Shown here in pieces: positions 1 through 6,626 of a DNA stretch of 8,585 nucleotides. The notes beneath the pieces were generated by a model. That model searched no databases, was not told the origin of the DNA, and saw only the letters and a program-made list of their open reading frames with translations. Each line of letters begins with the position of its first letter. Position 1 is the stretch's first letter. The translations under genes and the position numbers were made by a program. Origin of the DNA: Desulfobacula sp. (GTDB taxonomy: Bacteria; Desulfobacterota; Desulfobacteria; Desulfobacterales; Desulfobacteraceae). Where the stretch lies: contig JAABTB010000073.1 in assembly GCA_011390085.1 (NCBI GenBank), positions 1-8,585 of the forward strand. Direction: 5' to 3'.

Positions 1-350
1 ACAACGGTTAAGATGCCCTCCTTCATGGTGATAACGATACCAATTCCGGAAAACTCTCCCTTTGTATCGTCCTGAAGATCTTCGAAAGCTTCGGGAGGCA
101 TAAAACTGGAGTGCGGATCAAGATTTCCCACCATACCTTTGATGGCATTGTGAATCAATGCTTCGGAATTGACATCATCCACATAATTTTTTTCCAGTTC
201 TTCCAGGACATCGGTAAACATCTTCAAAGAATTGTATGTCTTATCATCCGCCGGCAGCGGATTGATCCATCCTGCCGCCAATATCAGGATAAAGCCGGCA
301 ACTGCAGCACCATATCCGGATCTGATGATCTTGCGGAATCTGAATTTCAT
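1..350 (-). CDS. ctpA: Carboxy-terminal processing protease CtpA (S41 family), N-terminal part
   Basis: This is the first 116 codons of a gene that runs off the left edge of the window; I translated it by hand. The protein starts MKFRFRKIIRSGYG and continues into a hydrophobic stretch at about residues 14-30, a signal peptide or membrane anchor. It then shows the hallmarks of the tail-specific protease N-terminal region: a helix with VLEELEKNYVDDV, the LDPHSSFM motif, and KGEFSGIGIVI, which begins the PDZ region. The family are periplasmic serine proteases with a Ser-Lys dyad that trim C-termini of proteins; in several bacteria they degrade peptidoglycan hydrolases. The PDZ and catalytic domains lie outside the window and cannot be checked. 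The ATG is 2 bp after the stop of the upstream M23 gene and has an AGGAG seven bases before it, so it is the last visible gene of the ftsEX operon. Its position suggests a role in cell-wall turnover. Confidence 0.9.
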   Translation of the reverse strand, partial: MKFRFRKIIRSGYGAAVAGFILILAAGWINPLPADDKTYNSLKMFTDVLEELEKNYVDDVNSEALIHNAIKGMVGNLDPHSSFMPPEAFEDLQDDTKGEFSGIGIVITMKEGILTV

Positions 351-352
351 TT

Positions 353-1771
353 TTACGCTCCTTTTCGCAACCATTTCATGGGATCAACCGGCTTGCCGTG
401 ATGCCGGACTTCAAAATGCAGGCACATTCCTTTGATGGAGCCTGTGTCTCCTGCCGTTGCAATGACATCACCGGTTTCAACAGCTTCCCCTTCTTTTTTA
501 AAGATTTCTTCAACATGGGCGTAGAGCGTATAATAATTGTCCCCATGGTTGATGATCAATAGATTTCCATAGCCTTTCAGCCATTGGGCAAACATGACCT
601 CTCCCTTGAAAACAGTTTTTACGGGCTCGCCCCTTTCCACTTTTATATCAATTCCTTTTTGAAAAGTGAAGACTTTGTAATTGCCGGAAGCCGAACTGCC
701 GAATTCTGAAATAATTTCGCCTTTCGCCGGAATCATAAGCCTCCCCTGGTGGTCGGAAAAGGAATTCCCCTTTGCAGTTTTAACCTCATTGGGATCAATC
801 GTCTCCATCCTGGTGTCCAACTGGAGGGCGGCGAGCTTTAAAGACGCCACTGCAGCCAGGGATAATTTTTTTTTCTGACGAATTTCTTTTAATATCAATT
901 CCCTTTTTTGGTTTTCAATATGATTGATCCGGATCTGGTCATTGAGTTCTGCTTCAAGGAGAGTTTTTGCCTGAACTTCTTTTTTCATCTCCTTTTCCAG
1001 ACGCTCAAACATATCCAGGTCCCTGTTCTGTTGGTCAATGACATTAAAATCCGCTTTGACAATGGATTTCATCGAATTCTGCCGTAAAAAAAAGTCAAAG
1101 ACCGAGGAAGGCATGCCGGCCACATCCAACCGGCCGAGCATATGCATTTTATAAAGGGCTCTCAGTCGCTCCCCTGCATACCCCCGATTCCGGTCAATGT
1201 CTTGGGCCAGCCGTTCTCTATCCTTTTGCAGCCGAGTAATTTTTTCTTCCATCTCCCGGATCTCCCCGGACAAGGTCTGGGCCTTAAGACGGGCCCTGTT
1301 TAATGCATAATCGATTTCATTCAGGCCCTCAACGATTTCAACCTCTTTTTGAGAAAAGGTTTCAACCATTTTCTCCTGGGTCTTTATATCCGCCCGGATC
1401 ATCTCTTTTTTTTCCAGTTCTTTTTCGACTTTCTTTTCCACCGGCGGCTCTTCTTTTTCTTCAAGGGCGGCCGCCGGCAGCCTGATATACTGAGGTCGAT
1501 TACGAATATATCCCCTGGTTCCCCTATGGTCTACCCAAAGCCAGCCCCCGATACCCCCCTGTTCTTCCAGTACATCCACTGTTTCACCTTTTTCTGCAAC
1601 ATCGACAACCGCTGAACGAAGAGAGGGTGCCTTTCTGATGTTTATCTTGGGCGAATTAATGACTCCCTGGAAAAGAACCGGGTTCTCAGCCCTCCCTTGA
1701 CCTGAAAAGAGAAAAAAAAGAAGTCCGGAAAAAAATATTATCTTAATATTTGTTTTAAGGACAAATAACAT
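353..1771 (-). CDS. EnvC-like murein hydrolase activator: SH3b domain, coiled coil and degenerate M23/LytM domain
   Basis: A protein of 472 residues when started at the ATG at 1771; a TTG at 1780 would add three. The ATG is preferred because an AGG sits nine bases before it. Residues 1-28 are a signal peptide ending SGQGRA. Residues about 34-98 form a bacterial SH3 domain (INIRKAPS, GWLWVDHRGTRGYI). A highly charged coiled coil follows (about 102-205 and 240-305). Residues about 345-468 are an M23/LytM fold ending HFEVRHHGKPVDP. The position after ftsE-ftsX matches EnvC-type partners, which FtsEX controls to switch on septal amidases. Metal-site residues are incomplete: the first zinc-binding His is Gln371 in FQKGIDI, Asp375 is kept, the catalytic His of the final HxH is Cys450, and His419 and His452 remain. 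I infer an activator rather than an active endopeptidase. It overlaps the ftsX end by 34 bp. The SH3 domain is not part of E. coli EnvC. Confidence 0.88.
   Translation of the reverse strand: MLFVLKTNIKIIFFSGLLFFLFSGQGRAENPVLFQGVINSPKINIRKAPSLRSAVVDVAEKGETVDVLEEQGGIGGWLWVDHRGTRGYIRNRPQYIRLPAAALEEKEEPPVEKKVEKELEKKEMIRADIKTQEKMVETFSQKEVEIVEGLNEIDYALNRARLKAQTLSGEIREMEEKITRLQKDRERLAQDIDRNRGYAGERLRALYKMHMLGRLDVAGMPSSVFDFFLRQNSMKSIVKADFNVIDQQNRDLDMFERLEKEMKKEVQAKTLLEAELNDQIRINHIENQKRELILKEIRQKKKLSLAAVASLKLAALQLDTRMETIDPNEVKTAKGNSFSDHQGRLMIPAKGEIISEFGSSASGNYKVFTFQKGIDIKVERGEPVKTVFKGEVMFAQWLKGYGNLLIINHGDNYYTLYAHVEEIFKKEGEAVETGDVIATAGDTGSIKGMCLHFEVRHHGKPVDPMKWLRKGA
358..362 (-). promoter_or_regulatory. 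Ribosome binding site of ctpA
   Basis: The minus strand reads AGGAG here, seven bases before the ATG at 350. It lies inside the last codons of the M23 gene, which fixes the ctpA start and points to translation from the same transcript. Confidence 0.7.
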
Positions 1772-2610
1772 CCGAACCAACCTAAAAAAGTGCTGACAAA
1801 AATAATCAAACCTATCGTTTTCATTGAAAGAAAACGGATATCAAAATAAATATAGGAGGATACCCCCTGTGTCATCCCCGATGAAAACATGAGATAGGTG
1901 ATCAGGAGAATCACAAGCCCCAGAATTCCGCCGATGAATCCCTGAAGCAGCCCTTCCACATAAAAGGGAGCTTTAATAAAGGTCTCCGTCGCTCCCACCA
2001 GCCGCATGACCTCGACCTCCAGTTTCCGGGAATAAAAGGCAAGCCGAACCGTATTGGAAGTGATAAACAGGGCCACTAGAAAAAACAGACCGCACATGGC
2101 ATAGCCGGTAATCTTGAACAAATTGAAAATTTTTAAAAATTTCCCGAGCCAGCCCTGCCCATATTCGACATCTTCAACGATTTCAATCGCTTTTATCTTT
2201 TCGGCAAAGGCTTCCACTTCTTCAAGACTATTATAGGATTTCATCTTGATTTCCAGGGCATCGGGAAGCGGGTTCCCTTGTAAGGTCTTTAAAAAACTGC
2301 TGGAGGATATTTCTTTTTTAAGCCGGTCCAGGGCTTCGTCTTTTGATATAAAGACCAGGCCTTGAACATTGCCCAGGCCGTTAATCCTTTCCTTCAATTC
2401 CGGCAGCATATCCATGGTGAAATCGTCCTTCAGATAGATCATGGCCCTGCCTCCCTGATTCCATGCTTCAATCACCCGGCCTGCATTTTCAAAAAAAAGC
2501 AGAAAAACACTGACCACCAGGATGGACAGGGAAATTGTAAAAATCGTTACCAGATTCAAAAACCGGTTCAGACGGATATCGGTCAGGGCTTTTTTTATAA
2601 AAGGAGACAT
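1738..2610 (-). CDS. ftsX: Cell division protein FtsX, permease-like ABC subunit
   Basis: A 290-residue inner-membrane protein with the FtsX plan: a cytoplasmic N-terminus (MSPFIKKALTDIRLNRFLN), a first membrane segment at about 19-41, a periplasmic domain at about 42-166, then three more segments at about 167-187, 220-243 and 264-285. The conserved cytoplasmic stretch RLAFYSRKLEVEVMRLVGAT between segments 2 and 3 is typical of FtsX and is thought to contact the ATPase FtsE. Family knowledge: FtsEX does not appear to pump a substrate but passes ATP-driven shape changes through the FtsX periplasmic domain to a peptidoglycan hydrolase or its activator. The next gene encodes such a partner. The ATG at 2610 is 17 bp after the ftsE stop and has only a weak ribosome binding site, so translational coupling with ftsE is likely. 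Length is normal for the family. Confidence 0.95.
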   Translation of the reverse strand: MSPFIKKALTDIRLNRFLNLVTIFTISLSILVVSVFLLFFENAGRVIEAWNQGGRAMIYLKDDFTMDMLPELKERINGLGNVQGLVFISKDEALDRLKKEISSSSFLKTLQGNPLPDALEIKMKSYNSLEEVEAFAEKIKAIEIVEDVEYGQGWLGKFLKIFNLFKITGYAMCGLFFLVALFITSNTVRLAFYSRKLEVEVMRLVGATETFIKAPFYVEGLLQGFIGGILGLVILLITYLMFSSGMTQGVSSYIYFDIRFLSMKTIGLIIFVSTFLGWFGCYLSLKQILR

Positions 2611-2627
2611 GGATGATTTCTCGTGGC

Positions 2628-3323
2628 CTAAAGCATGGTTGCCGTTCGTTTGATAATCCCTTCCGTGATTTCAATATTTCTCCCCCGAACCGAACTTTCC
2701 AGAAGATGCAGGTTGTGACTGGCGATCAATACGGTGGCGCCTTTTTTATGGTATTCCATGATAAAATCCAACACTGCCTGGGCGGATTTCGCATCAAGGC
2801 TTCCGGTGGGCTCATCAGCAAGGATGATGGAGGGTTCTCCCACCAGGGCCCTTGCCACGGCCACCCGCTGCTGCTCACCGCCTGAAAGTGCCGGCGGAAG
2901 CGATTTAGCCTTTTTATCCATCTCAGTTGTTCTTAAGACCTGCATCACCTTTTTTCGAATATAGCCCGGCTTTTCTCCGGCCGCCTCAAGGACAAGGGCA
3001 ACATTTTCATAAACCGTTCTGTTGGGAATCAATTTAAAATCCTGGAATACCATTCCAAACCTCCGCCTCAGAAGGGGCAACCGCGATGCGGAAATCCTGG
3101 CAAGGTTCATACCGTCAATCAATATCTGCCCTTCGGAAACCTTTTCCGCAAGGTACAATACTTTGAGCAGGGTGGATTTGCCGGCCCCTGAAGGACCGGA
3201 AATAAAAATGAATTCTCCTTGCTCAATATCAAGATTAATATCTTTTAAGGCAAATTTTCCATTATATCGTTTGCTGACGTTAAACAGCCGAATAATAGAA
3301 TTTTTTTTAATCTCTGGATTCAT
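2628..3323 (-). CDS. ftsE: Cell division ATP-binding protein FtsE
   Basis: A 231-residue ABC ATPase with all motifs intact: Walker A GPSGAGKST at 43-51, Q-loop glutamine at 94 (MVFQDFKLIPNRTVYENV, the FtsE-type sequence), signature LSGGEQQ at 146-152, Walker B IILADEP at 166-172, D-loop GSLDAKS, and switch histidine 203 (ASHN). Together with FtsX encoded 17 bp downstream it forms the FtsEX complex at the division septum, where ATP hydrolysis regulates cell-wall hydrolysis. It is the first gene of a minus-strand operon ftsE-ftsX-EnvC-like-ctpA. A strong-looking sigma70 promoter lies 49-77 bp upstream of the ATG. The stretch just before the ATG has no clear Shine-Dalgarno sequence. The eight N-terminal residues before IIRLFNVSKRY are slightly longer than in E. 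coli FtsE, but no better internal start is seen. Confidence 0.95.
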   Translation of the reverse strand: MNPEIKKNSIIRLFNVSKRYNGKFALKDINLDIEQGEFIFISGPSGAGKSTLLKVLYLAEKVSEGQILIDGMNLARISASRLPLLRRRFGMVFQDFKLIPNRTVYENVALVLEAAGEKPGYIRKKVMQVLRTTEMDKKAKSLPPALSGGEQQRVAVARALVGEPSIILADEPTGSLDAKSAQAVLDFIMEYHKKGATVLIASHNLHLLESSVRGRNIEITEGIIKRTATML

Positions 3324-3371
3324 ATCCGAATTCGTTATATTACCCGCACTATCCTCAATTGACTGAAACTG

Positions 3372-3400
3372 AATTTACTGTTATAAATAGCAAGTGTCAA
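3372..3400 (-). promoter_or_regulatory. Predicted sigma70-type promoter of the ftsEX operon
   Basis: On the minus strand a perfect -35 box TTGACA (3400-3395) is followed by a 17-base spacer and a -10 box TAAATT (3377-3372, four of six consensus positions). Transcription would begin near 3365, giving a 5' leader of about 40 bases before ftsE. The motif match was made by eye. Confidence 0.6.
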
Positions 3401-3431
3401 GGAGTGCTGCAAAACAGTTTTCCTTACATTG

Positions 3432-3478
3432 AGCCTTCACTGTTACCGTAAAACGGCTTCTTCCACTCAGTGAAGGCT
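3432..3478. repeat. 11-bp perfect inverted repeat between ftsE and tatD
   Basis: AGCCTTCACTG at 3432-3442 is exactly complementary to CAGTGAAGGCT at 3468-3478, with 25 bases between. The spacer holds a second small inverted repeat, CCGT (3446-3449) and ACGG (3453-3456). It sits between the ftsE promoter and the tatD start. It could be an operator, a structured tatD leader, or a stem-loop that stops transcription from further up; the T-run after it is only three bases. Confidence 0.55.
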
Positions 3479-3528
3479 TTAATATTGATAAATAGAGGTG
3501 TACTGGTTACGGAATAAATGATCCCTAT

Positions 3529-4314
3529 ATGATATTATTTGATTCCCATTCCCATATCGATGACAAGGCCTACGATGGTGACCTTGATGAAGTCATCGGC
3601 CGGGCCAAAAAAGAACATGTCCTGGGCCTGATGATTGTCGGTATTGATGTTCCCACATCTTTAAACGCCATCCGGATTGCCCGGAACCATGATCATATCA
3701 TCACTTCCGTGGGGGTTCACCCCCATGATGCGGCCCAATGTTCAAAGGATGTGCTGGAAATCCTTTTGCGTCTTGCAAAAGACAACCCCTGCGTAAAGGC
3801 CTGGGGAGAAACCGGTCTTGATTATAACCGCATGTTTTCCCCGGCTAAAGATCAGGAAGCCTGCTTTGAAGCCCAGCTAGACATGGCCGGCAGCCTTGAC
3901 CTGCCCCTGATTTTTCATGAAAGAGACTCCCACGGTCGATTTTACCAGATTTTAAACTCCCATGGGCCGAAAAGCAGAAAAGGGGTGGTGCATTGTTTTT
4001 CCGGCACCCGGGAAGAATTGTTCAAATACCTTGACCTTGGCTATCATATCGGTATCACGGGAATCGTGACCATCGAGAAAAGAGGAGAATATTTGAGGAG
4101 CCTCATCCCCCATATTCCGGAGGAAAGGTTGATCATTGAAACGGATGCTCCCTATCTTACGCCTGCTCCCCAGAAAAACAAATACCGGCGAAACGAGCCT
4201 GCCTTTGTGAAATCCGTTCTGTTGAAGCTTGCAGACATTAAAAAGGCAGATCCTGAAATACTTTCACAAACCATCTTTAGCAATACAAAAAAACTGTATC
4301 AGGTTGATTTCTGA
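3529..4314 (+). CDS. tatD: TatD family metal-dependent hydrolase (DNase)
   Basis: A 261-residue TIM-barrel hydrolase of usual length. All expected metal ligands are visible: His7 and His9 in FDSHSHID, Glu94 in WGETGLDY, His130 in LIFHERD, His155 in VVHCFSG, and Asp206 in IIETDAPYLTP. Family members bind two divalent metals and act as 3'-5' exonucleases or endonucleases in the cytoplasm; they are not needed for Tat transport despite the name. The ATG at 3529 is the only in-frame start after the stop at 3493, and the HxH at residue 7 fits that. There is no good ribosome binding site directly before it. Instead a four-codon reading frame (3518-3532) overlaps the start as ATGA, so the start may be coupled. 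Divergent from ftsE and convergent with the VWA gene, it appears to be a single-gene unit. Confidence 0.95.
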   Translation: MILFDSHSHIDDKAYDGDLDEVIGRAKKEHVLGLMIVGIDVPTSLNAIRIARNHDHIITSVGVHPHDAAQCSKDVLEILLRLAKDNPCVKAWGETGLDYNRMFSPAKDQEACFEAQLDMAGSLDLPLIFHERDSHGRFYQILNSHGPKSRKGVVHCFSGTREELFKYLDLGYHIGITGIVTIEKRGEYLRSLIPHIPEERLIIETDAPYLTPAPQKNKYRRNEPAFVKSVLLKLADIKKADPEILSQTIFSNTKKLYQVDF

Positions 4315-4332
4315 ACCCGTTAAATGGGTCAG
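4311..4332. terminator. Short stem-loop spanning both convergent stop codons
   Basis: CTGA (4311-4314) and CCC (4316-4318) can pair with GGG (4326-4328) and TCAG (4329-4332), with A4315 bulged and a seven-base loop. The tatD stop codon and the stop of the opposing VWA gene are both in the stem. There is no T-run on either side, so a role as a bidirectional terminator is only a possibility. Confidence 0.3.
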
Positions 4333-5522
4333 CTCTTGGCCATGAGACTCGTTACGGCCTTTTCAAGCCCATCCAGAGACAATTCAAACATGGGGAAAAT
4401 TTTGGATATCGTCATGATGGAATGGGTATATCCCCACATGGATTCCGATACCGGGTTCAGCCAGACGCAGTGAGAAAAGGTTTTGGCCAGATATTGGAGC
4501 TGATCAATACTGGGCCTTCCGCTTCTTTCAGAAATATGAATGGAGCCGTCATGGGCCATGAGTTCATAGGGGGCCATGCTGGCATCTCCGACGATCACCA
4601 GGCGGGTTTCCGGGTCAAGCTTTGAAAATTCAATGATCTTTTTGGGTTTTTTATACCGGGCCGTGTCCTCCCAGAGGTAATCGTAGATGGTATTATGGAA
4701 AAAATAGGTTTTGACTTCCTTAAACTGGGATCTTGCATAATCAAAAAGCGTCTGAACCACATGGATATAAGGGTCCATGGACCAGCCGCCGTTATCGATG
4801 GCCAGGATAACCTTTAGCCTGTCTTTTAAGGCCCTGTCAAATATAAGCTCGATCTCTCCTGCATTTCTCAGGGTCTCCCGAATGGTATCATCAATATTGA
4901 TCCTGTCCTTGGGACCGGCCGGAATCATATTGCGCATCCGTTTCAACGCTTCGCCGATTTTGGCCTGGGTCAAGGGGCCGGCCGTTGAATAGTCTTTATA
5001 CCGGCGCTCATTGGCCACTTTGACCGCAGACTTATTCCTGGATTCTCCTCCCACCCGCATGCCGCCGGGATGATAGCCGGAATGGCCCACGGGCGAATAT
5101 CCGCCGGTGCCGATCCATTTATACCCGCCGTGATGTTCCCCTTTCTGATCCTTGAGCCGTTCCTTGAAATACTCGATCAATTCTTCCGGAGACATTTTTT
5201 TTAATTCATCTTCATTCACGCCCAGGGCATCCGCAACTCTTTTCGGATCTTTCAACCATTCCTCCAGCATCCCGCGCGCTATCTCATCAACCTCAAACCC
5301 ATCGTTTTCCGGCAGGGGAACACCTTCAAAATGATGGGCAAACACCTGGTCATAGAGATCAAAGTACCGTTCACTTTTAACCAGAATGGACCGGGCACAG
5401 GTATAAAAATCATCCAGGTTATTGATAATACCCTGATGTAATGCCTTTTGAAGGGTCAAAAAGGATGTGGGCGAGACGGGAATACCGATCTCTTTAAGTG
5501 TATAGAAAAATTTTAAGAACAT
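4329..5522 (-). CDS. CoxE-like VWA-domain protein
   Basis: A 397-residue soluble protein. The N-terminus (FFYTLKEIGIPVSPTSFLTLQKAL, DFYTCARSILVKSERYFDLYDQVF) matches CoxE-like VWA proteins. A region rich in Gly, His and Tyr (about 129-160, with KWIGTGGYSPVGHSGYHPGG) follows, then a VWA fold from about 234 (LKVILAID) to the C-terminus. Such proteins pair with MoxR-type AAA+ ATPases and are thought to help mature or insert metals into client enzymes, as in CoxD/CoxE, NorQ/NorD or RavA/ViaA. The ATPase gene lies 13 bp upstream on the same strand. The metal-ion (MIDAS) motif is degenerate: DNGGWSM at 243-249 in place of DxSxS, while Asp313 (VIVGDASM) is kept. The client of this pair is not visible here. 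The weak ribosome site AAGG lies 12 bases before the ATG, overlapping the stop region of the upstream gene. Confidence 0.88.
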   Translation of the reverse strand: MFLKFFYTLKEIGIPVSPTSFLTLQKALHQGIINNLDDFYTCARSILVKSERYFDLYDQVFAHHFEGVPLPENDGFEVDEIARGMLEEWLKDPKRVADALGVNEDELKKMSPEELIEYFKERLKDQKGEHHGGYKWIGTGGYSPVGHSGYHPGGMRVGGESRNKSAVKVANERRYKDYSTAGPLTQAKIGEALKRMRNMIPAGPKDRINIDDTIRETLRNAGEIELIFDRALKDRLKVILAIDNGGWSMDPYIHVVQTLFDYARSQFKEVKTYFFHNTIYDYLWEDTARYKKPKKIIEFSKLDPETRLVIVGDASMAPYELMAHDGSIHISERSGRPSIDQLQYLAKTFSHCVWLNPVSESMWGYTHSIMTISKIFPMFELSLDGLEKAVTSLMAKS

Positions 5523-5535
5523 GGGTCTACCGGCC

Positions 5536-6387
5536 TTAAAACATTTTTCTTCGGGTAGCGATGTTTTTTACCCGTTCATAATCAGGGCTTTTCTTGAACA
5601 AAACCCCGAGATAGGGAAGCTGATTTGTGATGAGATCCTTTGCCCTGAAATCCGGGTCGGCACTCAAGGCCCTGATCCAGTTGATCAATTCCCGGGTGGC
5701 CGGTTTTTTCTCAATGGAATCGATTTCCCGCACTACATAAAAGGCATCAATGGCATTTTCTGCCAGCTTGACATCTATTCCTTCAAAATGAACATTAATG
5801 ATTTTTCTCATCATTTTCGGATCAGGAAAGGCAATGTGATGAAAATTACACCGGCCCAGGAACGGATCGGAAAGATCTTTCTTGGCATTGGAGGTGATGA
5901 TGATGACCGGCCTGTGTTTGGCCTTGATGGTCCTGTCGGTTTCGATGATATCAAACTGCATCTGATCCAGCACATCCAGCATATCATCCTGAAAATCCGT
6001 GTCTGCCTTATCGATTTCATCAATGAGCAGGACGGTTCTTCGGTCTGCACAAAAGGCCTGGCCTATCTTTCCCATTTTGATGTATTCGTCAATATCACTG
6101 ACATCCCTTTTGGAGTCCCCGAATCTTGAGTCATTCAAGCGGGTAAGGGTATCATACTGGTACAGGGCATCGATGAGCTTCATGCTGGATTTCACGTTCA
6201 AAATAATCAGCGGCATGGCAAGGCTTTCAGCAATGGCATGGGCCAGCATGGTTTTCCCGGTTCCCGGCTCGCCCTTGAGAAGTAAAGGCATTTCTAATTT
6301 CATGGATATATTGACAATTGACGCTAATTCCTGATCCAGAATATATTTTCCTGCGCCCTGAAATTCATTTTTTGATTCCTGTTGCAT
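5536..6387 (-). CDS. MoxR-type AAA+ ATPase
   Basis: A 283-residue AAA+ ATPase. Walker A is GEPGTGKT (39-46), Walker B VLLIDEID (119-126), sensor 1 is the Asn of ITSNAKK (about 167), the arginine finger candidate is Arg179 in FLGRC, and a sensor 2 candidate is Arg232 in PATRELINW. Length and the segment LIDALYQYDTLTRLNDSR fit the MoxR/CoxD-like group, which works as a hexameric chaperone together with a VWA partner. That partner is the next gene, 13 bp downstream. The ATG at 6387 has a GGAG ten bases upstream. A predicted promoter at 6443-6470 would serve this two-gene operon. The exact substrate cannot be told from the sequence; I leave the gene symbol empty because MoxR names are used loosely. 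Confidence 0.92.
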   Translation of the reverse strand: MQQESKNEFQGAGKYILDQELASIVNISMKLEMPLLLKGEPGTGKTMLAHAIAESLAMPLIILNVKSSMKLIDALYQYDTLTRLNDSRFGDSKRDVSDIDEYIKMGKIGQAFCADRRTVLLIDEIDKADTDFQDDMLDVLDQMQFDIIETDRTIKAKHRPVIIITSNAKKDLSDPFLGRCNFHHIAFPDPKMMRKIINVHFEGIDVKLAENAIDAFYVVREIDSIEKKPATRELINWIRALSADPDFRAKDLITNQLPYLGVLFKKSPDYERVKNIATRRKMF

Positions 6388-6442
6388 ACGAGTATGTCTC
6401 CGCCTGTGGTTATGGTTTTATTTGTATTGGTTTCAGAGGTTC

Positions 6443-6470
6443 ATAATACTCACAAAATAGCTTTTGACAA
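6443..6470 (-). promoter_or_regulatory. Predicted sigma70-type promoter of the MoxR-VWA operon
   Basis: On the minus strand TTGTCA (6470-6465, five of six) is followed by 16 bases and TATTAT (6448-6443, five of six). Transcription would begin near 6436, leaving a leader of about 50 bases. It is divergent from the tatA promoter about 80 bp away. Confidence 0.55.
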
Positions 6471-6552
6471 GTTTTTTATTGGCCGGCAGAGGGTAAGGCA
6501 CTTAAGATTACAAAAATGCAATTTATGGATTTTTTGCGGAAATTCTAAAAGA

Positions 6553-6582
6553 TTGACACGTGAAAGACTTAGTGGTAATAGT
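6553..6582 (+). promoter_or_regulatory. Predicted sigma70-type promoter of tatA
   Basis: TTGACA (6553-6558) matches the -35 consensus fully. An 18-base spacer leads to AATAGT (6577-6582), four of six for the -10 box. Transcription would start near 6589, about 38 bases before the tatA ATG. A second TTGACA at 6464-6469 has no fitting -10 box. Confidence 0.45.
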
Positions 6583-6613
6583 TTTTACCTGATCTATAAC
6601 AATATGATTCAAT

Positions 6614-6618
6614 AGGAG
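6614..6618 (+). promoter_or_regulatory. Ribosome binding site of tatA
   Basis: AGGAG sits eight bases before the ATG at 6627. This is the best ribosome binding site on the plus strand of the window and supports translation of this short gene. Confidence 0.75.
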
Positions 6619-6626
6619 CGTGTACT

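Noticed and set aside
2613..3366. Several plus-strand open frames of 76 to 114 codons
   Set aside because: They are antisense to ftsE, which has intact ABC motifs, and have no plausible ribosome sites or domains.
5521..6129. A 202-codon plus-strand open frame
   Set aside because: It lies wholly opposite the MoxR-type ATPase gene, which has all AAA+ motifs; the antisense translation shows no recognisable domain.
6464..6469. Plus-strand TTGACA as a -35 box for tatA
   Set aside because: No acceptable -10 box lies 16-18 bases downstream; it overlaps the minus-strand -35 box of the MoxR-VWA promoter and is better explained by that.
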